From contig DASWVC010000119.1 of the NCBI GenBank assembly GCA_036401335.1, forward strand, positions 1 through 51,600: a stretch of 51,600 nt of DNA. Direction: 5' to 3'. This DNA comes from DASWVC01 sp036401335. Lineage in GTDB: Bacteria > Verrucomicrobiota > Verrucomicrobiia > Chthoniobacterales > JAFAMB01. Below are positions 40,692-49,996 of this stretch, in pieces. The stretch's first letter is position 1; each line of letters starts with the position of its first letter. A program made the translations under genes and the position numbers. The notes under the pieces are model-generated. The model searched no databases, was not told the origin of the DNA, and saw nothing but the letters and a program-made list of their open reading frames with translations.

Positions 40692-43559
40692 ATGATTCCT
40701 TCGGACGAGTTCCTTCTGGATTTTAAAGCGCTTTTTGAGTCCAGCCCCGGTCTGCAGTTGGTGCTGCTGCCAGATGACGCGTTTACTGCGGTGGCCGTGA
40801 CCGAGGCTTACCTGCAAACAGTCGGTGCTCGGCGTGAGCAGGTGATCGGGCAAAGCTTTTTTTCCATCCTTGGCGGCCCGCCCAAATTGCCGGATGCGGC
40901 CCCCGCGCAATCTTTGCGCGCCTCCCTGGAGCGGGTGCGCGAGGCGCATGAACCCGATTTCCTCATTATCCAGGGATACAGCTTCGGCCGGTTCGATGCG
41001 CCGGCCGCCCGTTCCAGCGAAGGTAAATGGAAGTCACTGAACTTGCCTGTGCTCTCCGCCCAGGGAGAGTTGCGTTACATCATCCATCAGGTGGAAAAGC
41101 TGGCTGGACCGGGCCGGGCGGAAGACAACCTGGCGGAGGCTCGGTTGCGATTGGAGGCCAGCCTTGGTGCGGCCGAAATAGGCGCCTGGGACTGGGACGT
41201 TATCCGCGACGAAGTGACGGCTGACCGCAATCTGGCCCGGATCTTCGGAATTGTTCCGGAGGAGGCGGTTGGCAGTCCGCTTGAACGTTTCACGCGAGTT
41301 ATTCATCCAGAGGATCGGCCGAGGGTAGTTGAGGCAATCCAACGGGCCGTGGAGGAGCACAAAGGGTTTGAGGCAGAATACCGTCTTTGCCCACCCAACG
41401 GCTCCTTTCGTTGGGTCGCGGCCCGTGGGGAACCCGAATGGGATGCGTTCGGGGTGCTGCGGCGGCTCCCGGGAATAATCGTCGACATCACCGAACGCAA
41501 GCGCGCCGAGGAAGCGTTGCGGGAAAGCGAAGAGCGCCTGCGGATGGCGGTTGAAGCGGCTAACCTCGGCGCCTGGGACTACAATCTTGAAACGGGCACG
41601 CTGGTGTGGTCTTCCCAGTGTAAGGCGATTTTCGGGCTGCCACCCGACGTTGTCGTCACGTACCCTTTGTTTCTGGAGCGGGTACATCCGGACGACCGGG
41701 CGCGGGTTGAAGCGGACGTGCAGCGAACCTTGAGTCCCGGCAGCGGTGCATTTGACACCGAATACCGCATCATTGGGCATCCGAAGAACGAGGTGCGTTG
41801 CGTAATCGCCCGGGGCCGTGCCTACTTTGATGCGAGCGGGCGATATCCCCAGCGCATGGTTGGCACCGTTCTGGACATCACGCAACGCAAGCGGGACGAG
41901 GAGGCTGCCCTTCGCCGCACTACCCAGCTACAGGAATTGGCGGCGGTGTCGACCCGGCTGAATGCGGCCCACGACGTTCCCTCTGTCCTGGGCATCATCA
42001 CGGAAGAGGCCCGCAACCTGATTGGTGCACGGGAAGCGGTCACCAGCGTCATGCTTGAGCGTCCCGGGCTTGAGCCGACAACGGTCATTTCTCATTCCGG
42101 GAAAGACGGCCCGGGAAACAGCTATAGCGAGCTGCCGGCCGTTTCCGGCCTGACCACGTTGGCTGAGCGTGCCCAAAGTCCCGTGCGTATCGCCCGGGCA
42201 GCGTCGGAGCCGCACCCTTTGCTGGACGGGCTGGGGCCGCAGCTCGTTAATCCCCTTCTGGAAAAGGGTGCGCTGGTGGTGCCGCTGATTGGGCGTAACG
42301 CAAGGAACTTGGGCGTCGTCCAACTCTCGGACAAGGTTGACGGCGAATTTGGCACGGACGACGAAGCGCTGCTGGTGCAACTTGCGCAGATTGCCTCGGG
42401 CGCCATCGAGAACGCCCGCTTGTACCAGGAATTGAGGGAAAATGACCAGCGCAAGGATGAGTTCCTGGCCATGCTTGCGCATGAGCTCCGTAACCCCCTG
42501 GCAGCCATCGGGAATGCGGTGAACCTCGGCACCGGTTCCTCTGAGGCCGAAGAGGTCGAATGGAGCATGGAGGTGATCAACCGTCAGCTCCGGCATCTTA
42601 CCCGCCTTATTGATGACCTGCTGGATGTTTCCCGGATCACGCGAGGCAAAATTCAGCTTCGTAAGGAACGCCTGGACGCCGCGGCCATTCTTAACAGCGC
42701 CGTCGAAGCCGTGCGTCCCGTGGTGGAGGAACGTCAGCACGAGCTGACCCTTTCCTTTCGGCCCGGTGCGCTCTTTGTGGAAGCCGATCCGACTCGGCTG
42801 GAACAGATCCTGGTTAACCTGCTGACCAATGCCGCCAAATACACCGAAAGTGGCGGCAGGATTGTTTTGCAAGCGCGCAGGGAAGGGGGCGAGATCGTCT
42901 TCAGCGTACGCGACAACGGCGTTGGCATCCCTGCTGAAAAGCTGCCCGGAATGTTTGAACTTTTTGCGCAGGGCGACCGTTCCCTCGCCCGCAGTGAAGG
43001 AGGCCTTGGCATTGGCTTGACGTTGGTCCGTTCGCTGACCGAGATGCACGGAGGAAGTGTCAGCGCAATGAGTGAAGGGTTGGGTAACGGCAGCGAGTTT
43101 ATCGTGCGGCTGCCGGCCGCGCCCGCGGAGTCGACGCTTTACCGGTCGTCCTTGTCCTCTCCTGCGAAAGCAACGGCGGCATTGCCCAGTGTGCCGAGGC
43201 GTATCCTGGTCGTGGATGACAACGTGGACTCTGCCCATGGCACCGCCCGGCTTCTCAGGCGTCGAGGACACGAAGTCCAGATGGCGCATGACGGACCTTC
43301 CGCCCTTGGGATGGCGCGAGCGTTCCTCCCGGAGTTCGTGCTTCTCGACATCGGGCTTCCCGGGATGGATGGTTACCAGGTGGCCAGCCGTTTGCGTAGT
43401 GAACACGGGCTGGACAAGGTCGTCATTATTGCCGTCACTGGCTATGGACAGGACGAAGATCAGCGGCGTTCGCGTGCGGCTGGTTTCGATCACCACCTGG
43501 TCAAACCAATTGACCACGATGCGCTGCTGAGGTCGATCACGCCCCGAGCGGGCAGTTAG
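40692..43559 (+). CDS. Cytoplasmic PAS-PAS-PAS-GAF hybrid histidine kinase
   Basis: A 955-residue protein from ATG 40692. Order: a divergent PAS-like domain (about 5-140), PAS_3/PAC (about 155-280, AEIGAWDWDVIRDEV, then FRWVAARGEPEWDAFGVLRR), a second PAS_3/PAC (about 285-410), GAF (about 425-575), HisKA with His597 in FLAMLAHELRNPLAAIG, HATPase_c (DDLLDVSRITRGK, LVNLLTNAAKYTE, VRDNGVGIPAEK) and a C-terminal receiver with Asp886 (LLDIGLPGMDGYQ). No membrane helices, so the signal is cytoplasmic. The receiver could pass phosphate to a histidine phosphotransferase or return it. Phosphoketolase follows after 300 bases. Confidence 0.93.
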   Translation: MIPSDEFLLDFKALFESSPGLQLVLLPDDAFTAVAVTEAYLQTVGARREQVIGQSFFSILGGPPKLPDAAPAQSLRASLERVREAHEPDFLIIQGYSFGRFDAPAARSSEGKWKSLNLPVLSAQGELRYIIHQVEKLAGPGRAEDNLAEARLRLEASLGAAEIGAWDWDVIRDEVTADRNLARIFGIVPEEAVGSPLERFTRVIHPEDRPRVVEAIQRAVEEHKGFEAEYRLCPPNGSFRWVAARGEPEWDAFGVLRRLPGIIVDITERKRAEEALRESEERLRMAVEAANLGAWDYNLETGTLVWSSQCKAIFGLPPDVVVTYPLFLERVHPDDRARVEADVQRTLSPGSGAFDTEYRIIGHPKNEVRCVIARGRAYFDASGRYPQRMVGTVLDITQRKRDEEAALRRTTQLQELAAVSTRLNAAHDVPSVLGIITEEARNLIGAREAVTSVMLERPGLEPTTVISHSGKDGPGNSYSELPAVSGLTTLAERAQSPVRIARAASEPHPLLDGLGPQLVNPLLEKGALVVPLIGRNARNLGVVQLSDKVDGEFGTDDEALLVQLAQIASGAIENARLYQELRENDQRKDEFLAMLAHELRNPLAAIGNAVNLGTGSSEAEEVEWSMEVINRQLRHLTRLIDDLLDVSRITRGKIQLRKERLDAAAILNSAVEAVRPVVEERQHELTLSFRPGALFVEADPTRLEQILVNLLTNAAKYTESGGRIVLQARREGGEIVFSVRDNGVGIPAEKLPGMFELFAQGDRSLARSEGGLGIGLTLVRSLTEMHGGSVSAMSEGLGNGSEFIVRLPAAPAESTLYRSSLSSPAKATAALPSVPRRILVVDDNVDSAHGTARLLRRRGHEVQMAHDGPSALGMARAFLPEFVLLDIGLPGMDGYQVASRLRSEHGLDKVVIIAVTGYGQDEDQRRSRAAGFDHHLVKPIDHDALLRSITPRAGS

Positions 43560-43859
43560 TGTGGGTGTGGCTCACGCTGCCCGAGGGTGCTTTTGCGCCG
43601 GACCGCCGGTCGGCCCTGGTTTGGGAAGCGATCCTGCCGGTAGTGACTGTGAGAACGGCATCATGCCGGTTCCGGTTGCCACCGGCCGAGGTGCCTGACT
43701 GAATAAAGGCGGGTTTTTCACAAAAAAGTTCCTGACCGATCCGATCCCTGCCGTAGGGTGAATCGCAGGCGTCACCACCGCACTTTCAAGGGATGAAGTC
43801 GGGGTGAGGACGTTTTCCAGAACTCAACCGTTGCTCGACGTCTCACGAACACCAGGATT
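43560..43859. other. Gene-free gap between hybrid kinase and phosphoketolase
   Basis: The 300 bases have no convincing gene. A minus-strand frame of 68 codons (43572-43778) is Pro/Gly-rich and looks like chance. A short AT patch with GGGTTTTTCACAAAAAAG (43711-43728) may hold promoter elements for phosphoketolase, but I see no clear -35/-10 pair. Confidence 0.5.
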
Positions 43860-46292
43860 ATGACTCCGCCCACTCAGCCCGATTCACCCTCGTCTCTCAG
43901 CGCCTACGGCGCAGCCCGCTCCTCGGTCTCCGGTTCCCCCTTGAGCAACGAGGAAAGGGAAACCCTCAACGCCTATTGGCGCGCGAGCCTTTACCTCTGT
44001 GTGGGGATGATTTACCTCCGGGACAATCCGCTGCTGCGGCAACCACTGAAAGTCGAACACACCAAAGTGCGTCTCCTTGGTCACTGGGGTTCGGATCCTG
44101 GGATGACGCTGGTCTACACGCACCTGAACCGGTTGATTAAGAAACATGATTTGAACCTGATCTTTATTGCGGGCCCGGGGCACGGGGCCCCGGCCCTCCT
44201 GGCCCATGCCTATTTGGAAGGCACGTACTCGGAGGTTTACCCGGGCAAGGATCAGAACGAGGACGGAATGCGCAAGTTCTTCCGGCAGTTCTCCTTTCCC
44301 GGAGGCATCGGCAGTCACTGCACCCCGGAGACGCCCGGTTCCATCCACGAGGGCGGCGAACTCGGGTACAGCCTTTCCCACGGGTTTGGCACCGTGTTTG
44401 ACAATCCGGATCTGATTTCGGTGGTGATTATTGGGGACGGCGAAGCCGAAACCGGCCCGCTGGCGACTTCCTGGCATTCCAATAAGTTCCTCAATCCGAT
44501 CCGCGACGGCGCGGTGCTCCCGATTCTTCACCTCAACGGGTACAAGATCAATAACCCCACGTTGCTGGCACGCATCAGTCATGACGAGTTGGAGAACCTG
44601 TTTCGCGGTTACGGGTACACGCCTTACTTTGTGGAGGGGTCCGATCCCGACACCATGCACCAGGCGGTCGCCGCCACCCTCGAACACTGCCTGGACGAAA
44701 TCCGCTCCATTCAACAGAAAGCCCGCCAGACCGGCCAGGCAACCAGGGCCCGATGGCCCATGATTGTCCTGCGCACGCCCAAAGGTTGGACCTGTCCCAA
44801 GGAGGTCGATGGGCACCGGATGGAAGGGTCTTTCCGGTCGCACCAGGTGCCGGTGACCGACCTTGACAAGAACCCGGCCCACCTGCAAATCCTTCAGGAG
44901 TGGCTGTCCAGCTACAAACCAAACGAGCTGTTCGATCAAGAGGGTAAACTTGTCGCGCCCCTGCAGGAGCTTGCGCCGACGGGAAACCGCCGCATGAGCG
45001 CCAACCCGGTCGCTAACGGGGGCCTTTTACGGCGGCCGCTGCGAATGCCGGATTTTCGGGAGTACGAAGTGAAGGTTGACCGACCGGCCACCGCCAGTGT
45101 GGGCAACACAAAACCGCTCGCAAATTTTCTTCGGGACATCGTGCGAGCCAATCCGACCAACTTCCGCGTGTTCGGTCCCGATGAAACAACCTCCAACAAA
45201 TTGGATGCAATTTACGAAGCCGGCAAGAAAATCTGGCTGGCCGAGTATTTTCCGGAGGACGCCGATGGGGGCGAGCTCGCCGTGGACGGCCGGGTCATGG
45301 AGATGTTGAGCGAACACACGCTGGAAGGATGGCTGGAAGGCTACCTGCTGAGCGGCCGTCATGGCTTTCTTTCGAGCTATGAAGCGTTCATTCACATCAT
45401 TGATTCAATGGTCAACCAGCACTGCAAATGGCTGGAGATCAGTCACGGCCTGTCCTGGCGTGCTCCGGTATCATCCCTCAACCTGTTGGTTACTTCCACC
45501 GTCTGGCGCCAGGACCACAACGGTTTCACCCACCAGGATCCCGGTTTTATCGACGTCGTGGTTAACAAAAGCCCCGAGATCGTGCGGATCTACCTGCCTC
45601 CGGACGCCAACTGCCTTTTGTCGGTGGCCGACCATTGCCTTCGGAGCACGGATTATGTGAATGTGATCGTCGCGGACAAGCAGCAGCACCTTCAGTACCT
45701 CGACGCGCAGGCGGCTGTGGTTCACTGTACCAAAGGGCTCGGCATCTGGGACTGGGCAAGCACCGATCAAGGGGTGGAGCCCGATGCCGTGCTGGTCGGC
45801 TGCGGAGACATTCCCACCCAGGAGGCTCTGGCCGCCAGCGTGTTGCTCCGGCAGGAGTTCCCCGACCTTAAACTCCGGTTCATTAACGTCGTCGACCTGC
45901 TCAAGCTGCAACCGGTCACCGAGCATCCGCACGGACTGACGGACCGTGATTTTGACGGGCTGTTTACCAAGGACAAACCGGTGATTTTTAACTTTCACGG
46001 CTACCCCTACCTGGTCCACCGGCTCACCTACCGACGGACAAACCACGCCAACCTGCACGTGCGTGGTTACAAGGAAAAGGGCAACATCAACACGCCCCTT
46101 GAATTGGCGATTCTCAACCAGATTGACCGGTTCAGCATCGCGATGGACGTGGTCGACCGCGTTCCCCGGCTCAGCGTCGCTGGCGCTTCGGCCAAGGAGC
46201 GCTTTCGCAATGAACAGATTTCCTGCCGTAATTACGCTTACCAGGAAGGAACGGATAAACCTGAGATTACGAATTGGAAGTGGCCTTGGTAG
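43860..46292 (+). CDS. xfp: Xylulose-5-phosphate/fructose-6-phosphate phosphoketolase
   Basis: An 810-residue thiamine diphosphate enzyme. It cleaves xylulose-5-phosphate (and often fructose-6-phosphate) with phosphate to acetyl phosphate plus glyceraldehyde-3-phosphate or erythrose-4-phosphate. Family blocks: LLGHWGSDPGMTLVYTHLN, GPGHGAPALLAHAYLEG, FSFPGGIGSHCTPETPGSIH, ThDP-binding IIGDGEAETGPLATSWHSNK (about 191-210, Asp193), and the C-terminal FNFHGYPYLVHRLTYRR. Length is normal. It starts at ATG 43860. The neighbouring Uup-like gene is 60 bases downstream. With FBPase it suggests acetyl-phosphate production from sugar phosphates. Confidence 0.97.
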   Translation: MTPPTQPDSPSSLSAYGAARSSVSGSPLSNEERETLNAYWRASLYLCVGMIYLRDNPLLRQPLKVEHTKVRLLGHWGSDPGMTLVYTHLNRLIKKHDLNLIFIAGPGHGAPALLAHAYLEGTYSEVYPGKDQNEDGMRKFFRQFSFPGGIGSHCTPETPGSIHEGGELGYSLSHGFGTVFDNPDLISVVIIGDGEAETGPLATSWHSNKFLNPIRDGAVLPILHLNGYKINNPTLLARISHDELENLFRGYGYTPYFVEGSDPDTMHQAVAATLEHCLDEIRSIQQKARQTGQATRARWPMIVLRTPKGWTCPKEVDGHRMEGSFRSHQVPVTDLDKNPAHLQILQEWLSSYKPNELFDQEGKLVAPLQELAPTGNRRMSANPVANGGLLRRPLRMPDFREYEVKVDRPATASVGNTKPLANFLRDIVRANPTNFRVFGPDETTSNKLDAIYEAGKKIWLAEYFPEDADGGELAVDGRVMEMLSEHTLEGWLEGYLLSGRHGFLSSYEAFIHIIDSMVNQHCKWLEISHGLSWRAPVSSLNLLVTSTVWRQDHNGFTHQDPGFIDVVVNKSPEIVRIYLPPDANCLLSVADHCLRSTDYVNVIVADKQQHLQYLDAQAAVVHCTKGLGIWDWASTDQGVEPDAVLVGCGDIPTQEALAASVLLRQEFPDLKLRFINVVDLLKLQPVTEHPHGLTDRDFDGLFTKDKPVIFNFHGYPYLVHRLTYRRTNHANLHVRGYKEKGNINTPLELAILNQIDRFSIAMDVVDRVPRLSVAGASAKERFRNEQISCRNYAYQEGTDKPEITNWKWPW

Positions 46293-46351
46293 CGTGAGGC
46301 CAATCGCATGCCTTCATTGCCAAGCTCCACCGGTTCGCGGATGGTGGGCGC

Positions 46352-48235
46352 ATGTCAACGTCTGTGGTGAGCGCCAGTGAAATCTCGGTCCGGTATGGCG
46401 CTCAGACGGTCCTGGATGGGGCCACGCTTAACCTTGAAGAACATGAGCGCGTCGGGTTGGTCGGACGCAACGGCACCGGTAAATCAACCTTCTTGCGCAT
46501 TGCCTCGGGCGAACTTACTCCGGATTCGGGTCAGGTTGCGCGCCGCCGTGACCTGTCGGTCGGCTTTTTGCCGCAAGGGTTGCAGCTTCACGCAGACCAG
46601 ACCGTGTACAAAAACGTAATGGCAGGGGCTTGGTCGATCCTTGAATTAATCAACGCTTACGAACACCTGCCTTCTGAGCACCCGGACAGCTCACGCCTGC
46701 TTGACGAGATCAACCGGGCCGACGGTTGGAACCTGGACAGCCGGCTGCAAAGCTTGCTGAACAACCTGGGTGCACCGGAGCCGAACCGTTTGGTCGGGAC
46801 ACTTTCCGGCGGCGAGCAGCGGCGGGTAGCCCTCTGCCGGGCCCTGGCAGGGCGGCCTGACCTCCTTATCCTCGATGAACCGACCAATCACCTCGACACG
46901 GCTTCCATCGAATGGTTGGAAGGCTTTCTCCAACGCTACCGGGGTACCTGCCTTTTTGTCACCCACGACCGGTATTTCCTCGACCGCATCGCCACCCGGA
47001 TCATCGAGCTGGCACGAGGCCGGTTTTTCTCTTACGAAGGAAATTACACCGATTACCTGCTCGCCCGGGCAGAACGCCAGGTGGCCGAGGAACAAGGGGA
47101 ACGCAAACGCCAGAAGTTCCTGAAACAGGAATTGGCCTGGGTCCGAAAAAACCCGAGCGCCCGCCGGACCAAGTCCGTCGACCGGGTTGCTCGCTATTTT
47201 GAAGTCGCGGCGCAAAAGCCGCCCGAGCCGGAAATCGAAGTTGAGTTGATCATCCCGCCACCCCCGCCGCTCAGCGAACGGGTGATTGAATTGGAGGGTC
47301 TCACCGTGGCGATGGGCGGACGAGTGCTCTTCCACGACCTTTGCTTCGAACTCGCCGCGGGCGAACGCATCGGCTTGGTAGGTCCGAACGGGGCCGGCAA
47401 AAGCACGTTGCTCAAGACCATTCTTGGCCAGGTAGAACCAAGCGCCGGGCAGGTGCGGCTCGGGCCTCGCACCGTGGTCAACTACGTCGATCAGGTCCGG
47501 ACGGAGTTGAACGACGAACGAACGGTGTGGGAAGAGGTTGGGGACGGCCGCGAGATGATCCCGTTCGGCGACGAGTTTATCAGCACCCGCAGCTACCTGC
47601 GACGTTTCCTTTTTTCGGATGAACGCATCAACACAAAGGTAAGCCTGTTGAGTGGAGGGGAGCGCAGCCGGGTGGTGTTGGCCAAGATTCTGCGCCAGGG
47701 CGGCAATGTGCTGGTGCTGGACGAACCCACGAACGACCTTGACCTCGGAACGCTGCGCCTCCTGGAGGATGCCCTGCAATCCTTTGCCGGGAGCGTGTTG
47801 GTGGTCAGCCATGATCGTTATTTCCTGAACCGGGTTTGCACGGGCATCCTCGCGTTTGAGGGGCAGGGCGAGGTGCACTCCTCCGTCGGTAACTACGATT
47901 ACTACCTGGAGAAGCGCGCCGGAGGCGCTTCGCCCGCCAAGGTGCCGCGAGCGGACGCGCCCAGCCTGTCCGTTGGCACGGCGTTGTCCGCAACAGGAAC
48001 GCGAAAGCTGAACTGGAAAGAGGAACGCGAACTGGCGGAGATGGAGGGTCGCATCACCGCCGCCGAGCAGGAGGCAGGCCGGCTCGAAGCCGTCTTTGCC
48101 GACCCTGATTTCTTCCGCAACCATGGCCTGCGCCAAGCCGAACTCACCGAGGCGTTACGGCGTGCCCGGGCTGAGGTTCAGGCCCTTTACCTCCGTTGGG
48201 AAGAGCTTGAAAGCATCCGCGCCGGGTACAATTGA
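46352..48235 (+). CDS. uup: ABC-F family ATPase, Uup-like
   Basis: A 627-residue cytoplasmic protein with two ABC ATPase domains and no membrane segment. First: Walker A GRNGTGKS (38-45), signature LSGGEQRR, Walker B LLILDEPTNHLD. Second: Walker A GPNGAGKS (344-351), signature LSGGERSR, Walker B LVLDEPTNDLD. The linker holds basic ARRTKSVDR, and the C-terminal 80 residues form a coiled coil (ELAEMEGRITAAEQEAGRLE), the Uup mark. ABC-F proteins act on ribosomes; Uup is also linked to transposon excision and DNA. The start is ATG 46352. It is convergent with the S41 peptidase gene, 15 bases between stops. Confidence 0.95.
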   Translation: MSTSVVSASEISVRYGAQTVLDGATLNLEEHERVGLVGRNGTGKSTFLRIASGELTPDSGQVARRRDLSVGFLPQGLQLHADQTVYKNVMAGAWSILELINAYEHLPSEHPDSSRLLDEINRADGWNLDSRLQSLLNNLGAPEPNRLVGTLSGGEQRRVALCRALAGRPDLLILDEPTNHLDTASIEWLEGFLQRYRGTCLFVTHDRYFLDRIATRIIELARGRFFSYEGNYTDYLLARAERQVAEEQGERKRQKFLKQELAWVRKNPSARRTKSVDRVARYFEVAAQKPPEPEIEVELIIPPPPPLSERVIELEGLTVAMGGRVLFHDLCFELAAGERIGLVGPNGAGKSTLLKTILGQVEPSAGQVRLGPRTVVNYVDQVRTELNDERTVWEEVGDGREMIPFGDEFISTRSYLRRFLFSDERINTKVSLLSGGERSRVVLAKILRQGGNVLVLDEPTNDLDLGTLRLLEDALQSFAGSVLVVSHDRYFLNRVCTGILAFEGQGEVHSSVGNYDYYLEKRAGGASPAKVPRADAPSLSVGTALSATGTRKLNWKEERELAEMEGRITAAEQEAGRLEAVFADPDFFRNHGLRQAELTEALRRARAEVQALYLRWEELESIRAGYN

Positions 48236-48250
48236 TGCAATTGTTACAAC
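48227..48250. repeat. AT-rich box between convergent genes
   Basis: TACAATTGATGCAATTGTTACAAC spans the uup stop and the 15-base gap before the S41 gene end. CAATTG occurs twice, and AATTGTTACAA resembles the AATTGTAACAATT words of 6272-6613 and the outer boxes at 10491-10600. It is a partial copy at most. Confidence 0.4.
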
Positions 48251-49507
48251 TTACTTGTAAGCAAGGTAGGCCCTTAACGCGTCGACGGCCCGGTCCAACG
48301 GTTCGTCTTTGAAATGGTCCACCAAGGCCTTCTCCTCCGCATTCAGGTACGCACGCCGATCCTGGAGTAAGAATGCCCGCGCCTCGTCCAGGGAAAATGT
48401 TGCCATGATATTCGGGACAATGCCGCGTTGTTCGATCGCGTTGTGCCTGGGGGTAAAATACTCTGCCGTCGTGAACTTGATGGCCGCACCGTCAGGAAGG
48501 GGCACTTCGCTTTGAATAACGCCTTTTCCGAAAGTGGTTTCACCGACCACCACTGCCCGGTTGGCATCTTTAAGGGCGCCGGTCACAATCTCCGCTGCGC
48601 TGGCCGTTTCCCCGTTCACCAGAATCGCCATCGGCAACACCGCAAAGGGGCCATCGCGATCCGGGGTGCTAAGGTCCTGGCGATTGCTCCCGCTTCGGCC
48701 TTCCGTGGCCACCACGAGGGTCTTGCCGGGCAGAAACAGCGCGCTGGTGTCAACGGCGCTCCGAACCAGACCACCCGGGTTGAAGCGCAGATCGAGGATA
48801 AAAGCGCTGGCTCCGGCCTGTTTGAACTCCTCCAGTTTCCGGCCGATTTCATCGGCGGTGTGCGCCACAAACTCGGTGACTCGAAGGTAGCCCACCTTCG
48901 CGGCTGCCGGCGTTTCTGTGGAAATCAGCCGCGCATCCCGGATGCTTGAGGTATGGACGATCTCACGTTTAATGGATAGCTGCAGGCGTTGGCTGCTGCC
49001 GGCCCGGAGCAGGTCCAACTTTACCATCTGCCCGGGCTCTCCCGAGAGGAGGCGGCCGAGTTTGTCAAAAGTGAGCCCGCGTGTGGGGACGTCGTTAACC
49101 GCGGTGATCTGGTCGCCGGCCCTGACACCCGCCTGGGTAGCCGGCGCGTTATCCATGGAGGAGACCACCGTGAAAACCCCCGATACCTGGGCCACCACAA
49201 TGCCGAGTCCGCTCGTTTCACCTTCGCTCTCGTATTTTTCCTGTTTGTAGCCTTCGGGATCAAAAAACTCGCAATGCGGGTCGAGCGTGCGCAGCATGCC
49301 CCGCAAGGACGCGTAGATCAGGTCGCGGTAATTGGTTTTCTCCGGGTCAACGTAGTCCTGGCGGACGATTTGCAAAACCCGGCTGAACAGCAGCGTCGCC
49401 TCAGCCAGGTCGTTGGCTACCGGGGCTGCCGCCAGGGAGAAAAGAAGCGTCCCGCCCAACAAAAGTTGGAGGCCCATCCAGGCCCTGAAGAACTGCCCAT
49501 GCTTCAT
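48251..49507 (-). CDS. S41 family C-terminal processing peptidase
   Basis: A 418-residue secreted or membrane-tethered serine protease with a signal peptide (about 1-28). A CTP N-terminal helix region (about 35-95: LDPHCEFFDPEGYKQ), a PDZ domain (about 98-175: GLGIVVAQVSGVFTVVSS, then AGVRAGDQITAVNDVPTRGL) and the S41 core follow. The catalytic Ser303 (NGETASAAEI) and Lys328 (GETTFGKGVIQ) are present. Such proteases trim C-termini of periplasmic proteins such as penicillin-binding proteins. It starts at ATG 49507 with a small unknown gene 56 bases upstream on the same strand. Confidence 0.95.
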   Translation of the reverse strand: MKHGQFFRAWMGLQLLLGGTLLFSLAAAPVANDLAEATLLFSRVLQIVRQDYVDPEKTNYRDLIYASLRGMLRTLDPHCEFFDPEGYKQEKYESEGETSGLGIVVAQVSGVFTVVSSMDNAPATQAGVRAGDQITAVNDVPTRGLTFDKLGRLLSGEPGQMVKLDLLRAGSSQRLQLSIKREIVHTSSIRDARLISTETPAAAKVGYLRVTEFVAHTADEIGRKLEEFKQAGASAFILDLRFNPGGLVRSAVDTSALFLPGKTLVVATEGRSGSNRQDLSTPDRDGPFAVLPMAILVNGETASAAEIVTGALKDANRAVVVGETTFGKGVIQSEVPLPDGAAIKFTTAEYFTPRHNAIEQRGIVPNIMATFSLDEARAFLLQDRRAYLNAEEKALVDHFKDEPLDRAVDALRAYLAYK

Positions 49508-49563
49508 CGATGCCAGTTTAACATACGCCCGCCGGAATGCCTGACGCTAAAGGTTTTCTCGTC

Positions 49564-49857
49564 TTACTTAGGGCGTTTCAGGCCGAGAACCCGCACATTA
49601 ACGCCTGCGCCGGCAGCAATTTTGGGGCAGCCAAAACCCCGGACCCGAACAATCTCCGGCCCGATGCGGGTGCTGCTCACCAGAAACCAGCCCAGGTCGA
49701 TCGTGACCGCCTGGCCCGGCTGAAGCGTTGCAAACTCTGCCGCTGCCAATTCAATGGCGAACGTCCAACATGGACGCCTTTGCAGCTTGATCACCTCCGC
49801 GGGAAATTCCAGGGTCGATGGTTCCGAGGGTGGTGGTTGCTGTTCTTCTGGCTTCAT
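49564..49857 (-). CDS. Small hypothetical protein (PilZ-like length, unknown)
   Basis: A 97-residue protein with an N-terminal Pro-rich tail (PEEQQPPPSEPSTLEF) and a beta-rich body (AVTIDLGWFLVSSTRIGPEIVRVRGF). It lacks the RxxxR and DxSxxG motifs of PilZ, so that family is not claimed. A weak AGGA lies 10 bases before the ATG. It is upstream of the S41 gene on the same strand, which makes co-expression likely. Confidence 0.5.
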   Translation of the reverse strand: MKPEEQQPPPSEPSTLEFPAEVIKLQRRPCWTFAIELAAAEFATLQPGQAVTIDLGWFLVSSTRIGPEIVRVRGFGCPKIAAGAGVNVRVLGLKRPK

Positions 49858-49996
49858 GCGGCGTTATCCTGGAGCCTTGCTACTTTCGGGCCGGACGGCG
49901 CAAGCGCAACCGTTGCGCTTCGCCTGCACGGGCAGAGATGACAAAGTTTTCATGTGAAATTGAGCACCGGTTCATCACGGCTGGGCAACTTCTTGC

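Noticed and set aside
41928..43517. A 529-codon minus-strand frame opposite the hybrid kinase
   Set aside because: Antisense to a kinase with all core motifs; no domain seen.
43572..43778. A 68-codon minus-strand frame in the gap before phosphoketolase
   Set aside because: Pro/Gly-rich composition, no ribosome binding site, no similarity.
46691..48136. A 481-codon minus-strand frame opposite the ABC-F gene
   Set aside because: Antisense to duplicated Walker and signature motifs.
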